This document shows positions 24,345 through 34,140 of a DNA stretch of 64,000 nt, piece after piece. Under the pieces are notes generated by a model. That model saw only the letters and a program-made list of their open reading frames with translations, ran no database searches and was not told where the DNA came from. The stretch is from Phoma sp. XZ068 (taxonomy: Eukaryota > Ascomycota > Dothideomycetes > Pleosporales > Didymellaceae). Made by a program: the position numbers and the translations under genes. The DNA lies in contig RBKR01000026.1 in assembly GCA_004835665.1 (NCBI GenBank), positions 496,001-560,000 on the forward strand. The letters run 5' to 3'. The stretch's first letter is position 1, and every line of letters begins with the position of its first letter.

Positions 24345-24860
24345 GCTGTCACTTTAATCCCCGGTGCTTGCCGATCAGTCTTGCAAGCGTCGTAATAACC
24401 TAACTTAGTTCAATTTCACATTACCAAACCTCTCAGTGCGGCTTCGCACTTGGCGAATGAGGGTGCGGGTTTTCGCGAAAACGGCTTCGCGTGGTCGGAA
24501 AGTACAAAGGTAATGTTTGGTAAGCCGGCAACGAAGTTATATCCGGGGGAGTGGTGAGATGAGAATTGGGCAAGGCCTGACGTTGTTGATGTGCATCTTG
24601 GATTGCTTCTTGGAGGAGAGGAAGAACGCGGCTACAAACGCCGATGCAGGAGCCGCAAAGCTTATCACACCTTCGGCACAGCAGCCGACGCTTAGATTGG
24701 AGCCATGCTTCACATCAAAAACTCACGGGCTCCCTTACTAGCCATCACTTGAACAGCTTGTGCTCAAGTGTGTTGCCGAGGTCTGCTTTGCAATGGGTGA
24801 GGGGCTCAAAAGCAGCGAAAGCCCCGCATCTTCTTCCCGATATTGTAGACACACATCACC
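24345..24860. promoter_or_regulatory. divergent promoter, lactonohydrolase (-) / crotonase (+)
   Basis: A 516-bp head-to-head spacer. It holds the perfect 12-nt palindrome TTTTCGCGAAAA (24470-24481) and two copies of CGGCTTCGC (about 24439 and 24482). CpG-rich palindromes in an otherwise ordinary spacer make this a candidate site for a dimeric regulator. Regulatory function is inferred. Confidence 0.5.
24470..24481. promoter_or_regulatory. 12-nt perfect palindrome TTTTCGCGAAAA
   Basis: A self-complementary site about 125 bp upstream of the lactonohydrolase start and 380 bp upstream of the crotonase start. It resembles CGCG-core sites used by some fungal regulators, but no specific factor can be named. 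Confidence 0.35.
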
Positions 24861-25676
24861 ATGTCCTCTCCAGTTGCGGACGAGGAGCCATCAGGGGTAA
24901 CATATACTCCCTCACCGAAAGGTATTACCACGATCACAATCGACCGCGCCGCCCGTCGCAATGCTGTGAACCCTGCTACAGCCCTCAAGCTCTATGCTGC
25001 CTTCATACAGTTCGAAAGCGATACAGCACAAAAGGTTTGCGTCTTCCACGGTGCAAATGGCACCTTCTGTGCTGGCGCAGACTTGCAAGAAATAGCACAG
25101 ACAACCTCACATCAAGAACCCCATTTCGGGTGTGTCGCAGCTCGTAACATTGGTCCTATGGGGCCTTCGCGACTTCAGATAAAGAAGCCTGTGATCTGCG
25201 CCGTCTCCGGATATGCAGTCGCTGGCGGTCTTGAGTTGAGTCTCCTGGGCGATTTGCGTATAGTCGAGGAAGATGCCATATTTGGTGTCTTTTGTCGCCG
25301 GTTTGGTGTCCCTCTGATTGATGGCGGAACGGTCCGTCTTCAGGCAATCGTTGGTTTGGGTCGCGCCATGGACATGATTCTCACCGGACGTGCAATATCA
25401 GCTCAAGAAGCATTGTGTATGGGATTGGCCAATCGTGTTGTAGCAAAAGGCAAGGCCGTTGAGGAGGCCATGGAGATTGCGGAGACACTGGTGCGATTCC
25501 CGCAGCTTTGTATGAACAAGGATCGAGAAAGTTGCTATTTTGCAGCTTATCAGGCCCGGAGCTTGGAGGACGCGCTGAGGTTTGAGTTCGACAACGGGAA
25601 AGGCGTCATTGAAAAAGAGAGCCTTGATGGTGCGAGAAGGTTTGCTGGAGGTCAAGGACGGTCAGGGAAGCTCTAG
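24861..25676 (+). CDS. enoyl-CoA hydratase/isomerase (crotonase) family protein
   Basis: A single exon of 271 residues, the usual crotonase length. The oxyanion-hole segment is FCAGADLQEIA, and the second Gly-rich segment is AVSGYAVAGGLELSLLGDLRI, which keeps the Glu equivalent to Glu144 of rat mitochondrial enoyl-CoA hydratase. The second catalytic Glu (Glu164) falls at the Cys of FGVFCRRFGVPLIDGG, so simple hydratase chemistry is uncertain. The FCRRFGVPLIDGGTVRL block is typical of a bacterial-like EchA subgroup. The last residues, SGKL, resemble a weak PTS1 but do not match the S/A/C-K/R/H-L/M consensus exactly. Compartment is therefore uncertain (cytosol or peroxisome). CoA-thioester substrate expected. 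Confidence 0.9.
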   Translation: MSSPVADEEPSGVTYTPSPKGITTITIDRAARRNAVNPATALKLYAAFIQFESDTAQKVCVFHGANGTFCAGADLQEIAQTTSHQEPHFGCVAARNIGPMGPSRLQIKKPVICAVSGYAVAGGLELSLLGDLRIVEEDAIFGVFCRRFGVPLIDGGTVRLQAIVGLGRAMDMILTGRAISAQEALCMGLANRVVAKGKAVEEAMEIAETLVRFPQLCMNKDRESCYFAAYQARSLEDALRFEFDNGKGVIEKESLDGARRFAGGQGRSGKL

Positions 25677-25942
25677 TTTAAGTCTGGGACATCTAAAGGA
25701 ATACTGCTAGTCAAGGTCAAACACACCGACAATACCTTTTATTGCGCAACGATTGGAGGTCTCCGGACCTTGCAGAATCGAGGTAGCCGGAAGGGTCACC
25801 GTCGAGGACATGTTAGCAAAGAAGTTCTTAGGTTTACCCTAACTTTTATCACCTGTTAGCGTCGACAATTGAAAAAATATGGCTAAAAATCTTTTCCATA
25901 GATGGACAAAATTTCCGCTTGTTTAAGTCAAGTTCTAAAAGG

Positions 25943-27047
25943 TCACGCCTTCTCCCATGCTTCTCTTTCCTGTGCATTCGTAGCAAATGTACTGATAATT
26001 TGATCCTGCATCTGTGACAATGCGTCCAGAGCCTCATCGTACTGATCCGACTTCACAATACCTTGCTCTGGAAATAATTCTCCCAAACTGTCTCTTATTG
26101 AACTCATCGCTTCCATACCTCGTACCACGCCTTCAACGTCAGAGTTCAATTCAACCCGTTCGTTCTCGGAAAAAGAAATTGGATAAGCTGAGTCTTTCTC
26201 CGCAGAAAATTCAGCCCAGGTCGACTCTAGCTCAGCTACTTGTGAGAGATAAGTCGCCTCGCCATCAATGAGAAGATTACGAGCTAATACTAGAAGCAGA
26301 TACTTCTGCGTATGCTGAAATTGAAGTGCAGCATAAAGCCGAGGGTTTCGGTGATACGTGAGCGTGTTGTACAGTGAACAAAGGGATTGCTGTAGATATA
26401 GCGCATCGGCATGCTCTTTTGCAGATGGGTCAAGTGTATCCAAGTCCTTTCGTGGCTGTGGTTGTTCCAGACCGTTGATGGGTGAGCCAACATAGTCAAT
26501 GATCTGAGGTTGGTGGGCGTGGACGTACGGCGGAGATACTTCTGTCGACTGCCAATCAATAAGACTCACAACTTTCGTAGGCTCAGAAGGGTCGACGAAG
26601 ATTTTAGCGACGTGTAGGTCTTCGTGCCAGAGATGTGTTGATGAAATGCTTCTATCTGGCAGAAGAATGTATTTTTAGCCGTGTTTAAATGAGGTAAACC
26701 CGCATTAGGATTCGGAACTTTGGCTACAACTTGAGCGCCGTCATCCATTGTAAACAAGAGACTCTTGTTATACATTCCATCAGGGTACTTTGCGACACTG
26801 ACGCATGACTTTGCCCCAATAGCGTCGGCCGCACAGCGAGCAAGCTCATTGACGTCGAAGCGCACATGGCGCTGCGACATTTCGTACTTTTCATTGCAAA
26901 CGAAGCGACCCCGGGTGTAGTTGAATAGATCTCCATCATATTTGAGATCTGCAGGAATCAGCAACGCTATGAATGCTTCTGCGTATGAACGCACTTACCA
27001 GGGAGCAACAATCGCGAAATATGCTGATGAGTGTGTTGATTCGTCAT
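25943..27047 (-). pseudogene. AIM9/APH-like phosphotransferase pseudogene with internal deletion and frameshift
   Basis: Read on the minus strand. Exon 1 is 27047-26999, a 50-nt intron follows (26949-26998, GTAAGT...CTGCAG, with GCTGAT branch), and exon 2 opens at 26948. The N-terminal lobe is recognisable (NYTRGRF ... SQRHVRFDVNEL ... GAQVVAKVPNP). After GLPHLNTA, at about 26680, the reading frame shifts and the sequence jumps to LPDRSIS, then HLWHEDLHVAKIFVDP and SLIDWQS. This is the catalytic HxDLH...N/K...IDWQ loop. The stretch between N lobe and catalytic loop, well over 100 residues in the AIM9/aminoglycoside-phosphotransferase family, is missing. The C-terminal part to 25943 is open. 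The family is mitochondrial or cytosolic with poorly known substrates. A deletion rather than an intron is indicated: no splice signals fit, and the frame changes at the joint. Confidence 0.82.
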
Positions 27048-27793
27048 AGTTCTGCGGCTTTCTCTGTTGCAGCATCGCGCGTATGTGAACAAACCCATGC
27101 CTGCCTTTGTTCTTATAGCGGTTGTTAGATCTCACATATAACTGGAAGGCCATCTGTGGACTTATCTGAACAGGCGTTGGTTCTATTTTTATGCAGGTTC
27201 GAGATAAATGGGCATTCTGAGTCAGCGTGGGCCAAAACATCCTCCCTCCGCTCCCACCCATGTGATCGTTCCATAAGATCTATAATACTACTTTTAGAGT
27301 ATAAAGAGATTCTAGAACAATTATAAGCAGCCAAGAAGTATAGAAGCAACGCTAATATATAGAGTTTATACAATATTCTCGTGTAGGGTGCGCCGTGTTA
27401 GGCTATTTTATGTTCTATTAAGGGTTACTATAGTTATGCCCTTACTTAGCTCTGTAAAGGTCTCTCTAGAACCTAGAATAGAATGGAACAACTAAAGAGA
27501 TGGTGTTGTGCACGTTCGGAGCTGAAGAAGCCAAGATTCCAACCAGATGTAACACAGCAAGATACAAGCTCTCAATGTTTTCTTAGCAAGTTAAAAGGTA
27601 AGGATGACAAACTTTAAGTACCCATTATCTTCAGCAACATTCACAGCGTTGTTTGAGTTTCTGTAATGTTATATGGCGGTTACTAATTCTAGTAATCTAC
27701 TTATGTACATGAAAATAACTAGGTGATACTCTTGTTGCAAGGCATACTATCTAAGTTGGCATGACGGGGCATCTTAGTCGCATCCCTACTTAA
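27048..27793. other. intergenic region, composition drifting to AT
   Basis: About 750 bp without a gene. Around 27,290-27,480 the sequence becomes TA-rich with TATAA/CTAGAA motifs like those of the AT-rich block further right, suggesting a small decayed repeat. No element could be identified. Confidence 0.5.
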
Positions 27794-28787
27794 TTACAAG
27801 TTGTATCGTGACTTGAGGTGCCTCCAGACATCCCTTGTCATCCAGGCATCGAACTCGGTAATCTCCATTGAGCTGCCTGCCATCATGATAAAGTTAGTGA
27901 CGCCAGATGGAGTCCAATCATAGAAGTCAGCAAGGCCAAAGGTATGGCCGACCTCGTGAAGATAGATATGAATGTTCTCTGCGTCAAGGTTGTCCATGAA
28001 ATACTCCTGGCCAACTACCTGGCCCCAATCACCGCCTGCGCCTCCTTGAAGGCCGGGAGTAAGCGTGAGAGACTGGTCTGTATGATGTTTTGATCAGCGA
28101 ACAAGGCCATAGAACGGACATAAAGCTTGAGAACTTACCGTAGTGGCGATCAGCACCCGCCGCGCATTGGCTGTAGTCGCCATCCTGGTGGAAGAAGCGA
28201 CCACAAGACTCTGCACACTGAGCAAGACCGGCACCATCCTTATCAGTGTATACCTGGATATCGGAAACATCGCCCTCCAGAAGGTTCTTGTCCGAAACAG
28301 CCCATCCAACAACGTTCACATCCACAGTTTTGTACGGGAACCCCTCGAATCCGGCAAGCACTTCAATCCACTTGTTGAACTGCTTGCGAAGTGTTGTCTC
28401 AACGTTCTTGCGCTCTTGAGCGCTAACCTTCTTTGTGCCCTCCCAGCGCACACAGTAGTTGATCTTTCCCTTAGCTGCCATGACCTGGTCGTAGCCATAA
28501 TTTGGGAAGGTAAGCGCATTAGAGTTCGAGTCGACCGATCTCTTCCAGACCTGATTGAGTGGTGTGACGAGGTTGGATGGCGGGTTCCAGGTCTTTTGCC
28601 CCAGATCGCGCTTGCTTACTCCAGGGTTTGCCTTGGTAGTGGCCAAGTAGTTGAAGTCGAAGTTCTTCTCGTCAAAGGAACAGACGGGTGCAGGATCGCG
28701 TCGATGAATGGACTGATGGACACTACCTGGGATGACGCCTGCAACAGCAGCGGCCGCCCAGGTGGACATAAGGAGTGTGCACTTCAT
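27794..28787 (-). CDS. secreted neutral zinc metallopeptidase
   Basis: Two exons on the minus strand, 28787-28139 and 28077-27794, with a 61-nt intron (28078-28138, GTAAGT...ACAG). The product is about 310 residues. The start at 28787 was chosen because MKCTLLMSTWAAAAVAG is a good signal peptide; the frame is open for 64 more codons upstream without protein-like character. The catalytic motif is HEVGHTFGLADFYDW, an HExxHxxGxxD zinc site of the metzincin type. WNPPSNLVTPLNQVW, INYCVRWEG and GRFFHQDGDYSQC are hallmarks of a fungal secreted family often loosely labelled cellulose-binding. Cys residues at CAESCGRFF and YSQC suggest disulfides. It probably acts outside the cell on host or environmental proteins (inferred). 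It lies in a gene-sparse stretch near the transposon block. Confidence 0.88.
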
Positions 28788-31725
28788 TCTAGCGAGCGCG
28801 TAAGGTTTGTTAAAAGAGAGTGGTATTGGCAATGTATGCAATAAAAGAGCGAGTGGAAGATCCAGGGAAAGTATGAGAGTGAAGTAGAGTCCTGATATGG
28901 CGAGACACTTCTTCTTATAGAATTCGGCATTGAGCCTTATCACATGGTATAACCTTCTATCTCCTCCCGCTCGTGTCAATGAAATTTGTTTGCTTGGCCT
29001 GTTTGATCCACACTGTAGCGTAACTTGATGTCAAACAGAGCTTGGCAACCAGGAAGACCCGAGTTCAGTGGTTTGAAGTGGGAAGTACCATTATGCAGGA
29101 GATCATTGGTTCGGTAGTACCGCATCTGGGTAGCATTTCGTCTCACCTCGAAGTTTTACAACAGCCTCTGGCATTGTTTTGATAGGTCTGTTCGCAAGGG
29201 GCTTTCTCAGTGACTCCCTGATTTAGAAGGTGTTGAGGACGGAGAAAAACCACGAACTGAGGAGAACCCTGGAGTCGATCAAACGGCAGACGAGCTAGCG
29301 CTGAAATCGGGTACAACTCCCGTATCCACCCCGAACCACAAATCACAAATCAGAATCAATTGCGCGCAATGACGCAGAAATACATAGCTTTATGTTTCCT
29401 TGTTTCAAAACATATTAGGCTGCCAGCATGAGGGTCGTGTGCTCGGTCTGCCTTGACAAGCAATCTCGGTCAAGGACGACCTTGGGAGGTAGCTGGTCAG
29501 CCGTCGACCAAAACAAAGCGCTATACGAGGGTTAGATAAACGTACGCAGTTGTGCCTCAAAACAGATAGCTCTAAGAAGCACTGGCAGCAGCAAAAAGCT
29601 CTGAATAGTACTCGAAAACTATGTTGTAGAATTTATCTTAGCAGTCAGACAATGCCTGCGATTCGAGAATGCCTCAGGCAACAATGGGTATTGGAATGCA
29701 ATTATCTTATAAAATTCGTACGTACGTCGATGAAGAATGTTTTTGGACTCCGTCTTGTTGATCTGAGCATAGTTCGGGAGCAGGGGACAATATAGTCCAT
29801 TCTAGTGTCATGCTCTTAGTGCAAGGATGCGCAGCCCATGATGACAGAAAGTATGTGCTTTACGAGAGTATATCCTCGCAGAACGTGGTGTTCTGTTTAA
29901 AGGTCGATAGAGCATGATCTTACCACTCTGTTGGGGCAAAAGCTCATCTCAACCCACTGTGTCAGACTGTTCACCGCCCTTGTCAGGTCCGTATAAGTGG
30001 AACGATGTCAATCCTCATCAATATCAGCAGTGAACATGGAACGATTGCTCAGGTATCATTGGGTGATGACCCCTATTCCAACTCTGCTATTCTGTCCCCT
30101 CTTCGAGAACTGAGATTCTGAGCGAAGGGAGTTTTCTTCTTAATTACGTAGGTCGTGATAGTTTGAGCTATATGTGCATGGAGATTGAAGCTGTCGTAAG
30201 GAAATGAAGTCTGTTTGAGATACAGTTGGTGTCTTGAACATGCAAGTACGGATTTAGGGCAAATGTTCCGTAATGTAACTTCGCTCTACGTTTAGAATTG
30301 TGCCGACAACAAGATTTATGCCCTCTTAAGAGCCTGGAACAATTACTGCAGATGTTTTATTACTTCTGGTTCCCGGATAACGCATGAATTTCAAGAAGTG
30401 AGACGTATTCTAAAGCACAGATTCGTGGGCCTTGTTGCTTCATTTGAGTACATTCTGCACACATATCGGACAAAAGCCATAATCTGACCTGTTATAATGT
30501 CAAATTGATCCCATGACAGGCGCATAAATAGTATATGAGGCTGTGTGAGCTTACGAGTATACCTATGCCTTCGGTGCTGCCGTCTATACGAGCATGCAAA
30601 CTGTTACGATAATATTAAGCCTACTCTAAATTATGAGCCGTAGCATTGAACAGGGTCTGTGCAATAAATTATATTATAAAAGCAGGGGAGGGCTTGGTCT
30701 CGTGTCAGTGTGAAATTCGTCTACAAAGCTCTCCCTATTCAAAATGATAAAGTAATTCAACCAGATGGCAAACGGTCAAGAGTAAAAACCAAACAAATTC
30801 TTTGAAATCGCACGAGTATATTGTACCTGTTAGTAAAGTTTTACGCTTTCATGTACTTTCCGCCGCCACAGAGCCGCCAGTATAGCCTTGGGATACAATG
30901 CACGGCTCCTACACGCTCTCTGTCAGTAGTGTGGAAATGAAAAAGGGTTCGAATAATGTTCAGCAGTCCGCTTTGACCTGACTAAAGTACATGCCAAGTC
31001 TGTGCAAGCCTTCAACGTGACTAAAGCAAGTGTGTGCTTGTAGCGATACGTCTTACAAAACCATATAATTCATATACTTACGTAGGAATAATAGGATATT
31101 ACCGTCAAGCACGTGGAGCAAATTTCGTATGAATGTGTTATCGGGGACCCTGGACCACGCTTATTTGCGGATAGTACGTTTGACACTACCGCATGGGTGC
31201 GAGGAATGTACCCCTAATTCATGCCCTCCTGCTTCAAAATTATGCTTTAAGGAAGACCAAAGGCCACATAAGAATTCATTCCGTTAGGCTGCCTCTGTAC
31301 AATAGTGTACAGCGAATTGAAACCCTTGTCCAGTTTACTACTACACAGCGCACGTGTATTAATCGAGATTCAATAGGCTCCGAGATGCACACTGAGTCGA
31401 TCACGTCGCAGATGTATACCATGAAGGAAGACGCTGCCCAGTAGCATAAGCTCAGAGATTAAGTGCTTGGATTGCGCAGAAGCATAGGGGTTAAACGGTT
31501 AGAAGTGTTGTAACCATCTTGCTTGAAGATCGATTGTCCCCGTGTCATAAGGTCTCGCATTGCTCGCATTCTAATGCTAGGAATGTGGACAGTGCCGAAA
31601 GTGCCCACAGCTGACGCCTATAAAGTAGAGAGAAAGGTATATCAAAGGATTTGTCTGTCTATACTGAACACACAAGTCTTTTTGTCCCACTTTAAGTCTT
31701 TTAACACAGCGTCTAGCTCACCAAC
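28788..31725. other. gene-free region between metallopeptidase and small secreted protein
   Basis: About 2.9 kb with moderate GC content and no supported gene. The first 200 bp hold the metallopeptidase promoter/leader. Short open frames (29143-29346 minus, 29550-29795 plus, 31193-31444 plus) show neither domains nor plausible splice partners. No intact repeat was recognised. Confidence 0.5.
31619..31625 (+). promoter_or_regulatory. TATA box of the small secreted protein gene
   Basis: TATAAAG lies 107 bp upstream of the ATG at 31726, preceded by a balanced-GC stretch and followed by a purine-rich leader. TATA boxes are common in inducible fungal genes, which suits an effector-like product. 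Function is inferred from sequence and spacing. Confidence 0.5.
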
Positions 31726-32025
31726 ATGAATTTTTTCCACCTTTCAATCCTCTTAACCGCAAGTCTTGCGTGGGCATCACCTTCTCCATTGATGGAAGCT
31801 GCGAGTAATGCGCTCGCTCCAGCAGCATGTCTTCCAGCAAGTTGCCAGTCATTTGGTGTAAGTAGTAATTCAGGCACACTTAGACCATTTGTTAATCAGA
31901 ATCCACGCTCAGTGTTGCTCTGGAAACTGTGGGTATTGGTGTGTAAGTGTAAGACTATTTCTTGAACAACATTGGTTCTAATATAAGCAATGCAGCGAGC
32001 CTGTGATCTCGAATACACTTGTTGA
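31726..32025 (+). CDS. small secreted cysteine-rich protein (cysteine-knot-like, effector candidate)
   Basis: Three exons: 31726-31857, 31913-31942 and 31996-32025; introns 31858-31912 (55 nt) and 31943-31995 (53 nt), both GTAAGT...CAG and phase 0. The product is 63 residues. Residues 1-18 are a clear signal peptide (MNFFHLSILLTASLAWAS). A short Ala/Pro-rich segment follows. The mature part has eight Cys at 35, 40, 45, 46, 50, 54, 57 and 63 in the spacing C-x4-C-x4-CC-x3-C-x3-C-x2-C-x5-C. The C-C-CC-C-C core matches inhibitor-cystine-knot spacing. Splicing brings Cys-rich codons into one frame from three exons, and the last residue is Cys before TGA. Another acceptor at 31899 would give a Cys-poor frame, so it is disfavoured. 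Not recognised as a known effector; function unknown. It lies some 250 bp from the AT-rich block. Confidence 0.65.
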
Positions 32026-32735
32026 AGTGGCCATGCTTTGCTTTGCTTCTTGCTCTCAACAGCAAGAAATCTCAGTCTCTCAATCCCCTGGTAAGCTCGA
32101 GATCTTCTCACTTCAACATCGAGAGTGCGAGCAACCACCATGCATTTGTGTACTTAGAACAAATTATCAATTTTCCATACAGCGGGTCTAGATATCCTGC
32201 TCAATTTAAAGTGTGTTGCTATGTTGCCAAGGATAGTAAGGAATACATAACAAATACTATTTAGTTATCTTATAGACATATTATATAATAGCTAGCTAAT
32301 ACTCTACTAGTTTAATCTTAGAGCTACTTATTATAAAGGTACTTTTTAATTATATACTATAGAACTATTACAATCCAATAGAAATAGGTACTTAAATAAC
32401 CTAGTTAATAGAAATAGGTAGCTAAAAACAAACTAGCTAGGCTAATTAGACCTAATAATTTATTTAATAAATAAAGTTATAGTACTTATCTCTTAGTAGG
32501 TAAGTAGCTAAAGAAAACCTTAGAACTTTATTTAATATTTATATACTATAGATACTATAGAGTATATTAACTAAGAGCTATATAGCTCTTAATTTATTTA
32601 ACTATACTATTCTCTTAAAGGCTATATATAAGAAGTAGACTACTAAGAGTAGTTACTAGTTAGAAAACTAGATAGATTTAATAGAAGTTATTCTATCTAA
32701 CTATAGGGTTTTTATACTCTCTAAACTAGAGCTTT
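32026..32735. other. isochore boundary and unidentified AT-rich sequence
   Basis: Balanced composition persists to about 32,250, then the sequence becomes TA-dominated with abundant TAG, CTA and TTA triplets. The 450 bp from about 32,280 match no element I can name. It is probably decayed repeat. Confidence 0.6.
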
Positions 32736-32990
32736 TATTAAGGTTATAAACTAAGTAAAGCTTATATATACTTTAAAAGTTAGTTTTCTAGAATAAGTAC
32801 TAGTATAGAAGGAGTTAGTATAGATACCTAGTAAAATACTATAATAACTATAGGTTAATAATAAGTAGTATAGAGTAAATTATCTAGCTTAAAAGTTAGT
32901 TAGAATCTAATAATAAGATTAATTAATAAGGTTAAATATAATACTAGAAGAGTAGTATTCTTAATTACTATATACTAAAGAGATAAAGTA
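32736..32990 (-). repeat. Gypsy LTR fragment (solo or truncated)
   Basis: Begins with TATTAAGGTTATAAACTAAG, the end shared by the other Gypsy LTRs of the window. It follows their common region to about 32,990 (CTATATACTAAAGAGATA). The remaining bases up to the Fot1 end at 33,098 do not match the known LTR variants, so this is a truncated or divergent copy. Confidence 0.65.
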
Positions 32991-33098
32991 CTTAAAAATA
33001 AGTAACTAGAGTTAATCTAATAAGATATATAAGAGTACTTATAAATAAATATTTTAAGTAATATATTTTATAAGTAAGTTAGTAACCTAAGTAAGTTA

Positions 33099-33141
33099 GT
33101 AATACCTAACTAGTGCACTACCTGCGCTAAACTATTATATA
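33099..33141. repeat. left terminal inverted repeat of Fot1-like element
   Basis: Inverted match to 41,828-41,870. The internal CTACCTGCGCTAAACTATTA is identical in both copies; the only differences are GC versus AT at the GTGCAC/GTATAC position, a RIP-type change. Confidence 0.88.
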
Positions 33142-33455
33142 TATATAATATAATTTATTTAAAATTATAGTAAGCTAATCTATTCTTTAGACTTATTAGT
33201 ATTCTTAGAATCTTCTATTTCTACCTTATAAGTATAGAAGTTATATTCTTTCTTACTATAATATCTATAGTATATTATACTATATACCTTATATATAGGC
33301 TCTTTACTAGTATTATAAGTGCTACCCTCCCTCTTAGTAATTAAATTACTTACTTCCTCTACTATTAGGCTCTTCTCTACTTAAATATACTTTTATTTTC
33401 TTAACTAATACTTTATAAGCTTATTAATTATACTTTATATATATACCTGTCTTTT

Positions 33456-33999
33456 TATTAAGGTTATATCCTAAGCAAAGCTTATAAATACTTCTAAGGT
33501 TAGTTCTCTAGAATAAATAGATATATAGTAGATTATAGAGGGTATAGATGCTTAGTAAAACACTATAGTAACTATAGGTAATAATAAGTAGTATAGAGTA
33601 GACTGTCTATCTTAAAGGTTAGGTTACAGTAAAGAGTATAGATAGTTAATCTATCTATCTTAATATATAGGTAGAGATTTTAATAATAAAGTGTATTAAT
33701 TAGGTTAAATATACTGCTATAAGGGTAGTGTTCCTAGTTACTATATACTAAAGAGATATATATAGTGCTTAGTATTATAATAGCTACTAATTGCACTAAT
33801 TATTAATTATACTAATTACTAATTATACTAATTGTACCAAGACTAATTATAATATATAACTTTATATTATTACCTAAGTAGTAACTAATAACGCTTGTTA
33901 TTTATACTTACTTATAATACTTTCTCCTATATAGTTTAACTATACTACACTTAGCCTATAATTATTAACCTTTATTTAGTATTTTCTAGAATTATAATA
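33456..33999 (-). repeat. 3' LTR of Gypsy A1 (544 bp)
   Basis: Starts TATTAAGGTTATATCC and ends GAATTATAATA on the plus strand (TG...CA termini altered to TA by transition). Equal in length to 39,909-40,452; the differences I saw are transitions. Confidence 0.92.
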
Positions 34000-34140
34000 C
34001 TATCTCCTTCCTGTCTTAGCTTAGTCTCTTAAGCTTAGTTTATATAATATAGGTCCCCCCTTGTTTAATAGTATATCCTCTTAATAATACCTAAACATTC
34101 TACTAAGTTAAGTTTAGCCTATTATTACTACCTATATAAA

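Noticed and set aside
28788..28979. 64-codon N-terminal extension of the metallopeptidase frame
   Set aside because: It would bury the clear signal peptide at MKCTLL; treated as leader sequence.
32003..32264. Two open frames after the small secreted protein
   Set aside because: They overlap its last exon and 3' UTR and lack Cys-rich or domain character.
33780..33850. ACTAATTAT tandem array as a separate satellite
   Set aside because: It lies inside the 544-bp Gypsy A LTR and recurs at the same LTR position in the other copies (40,240 and 52,740).
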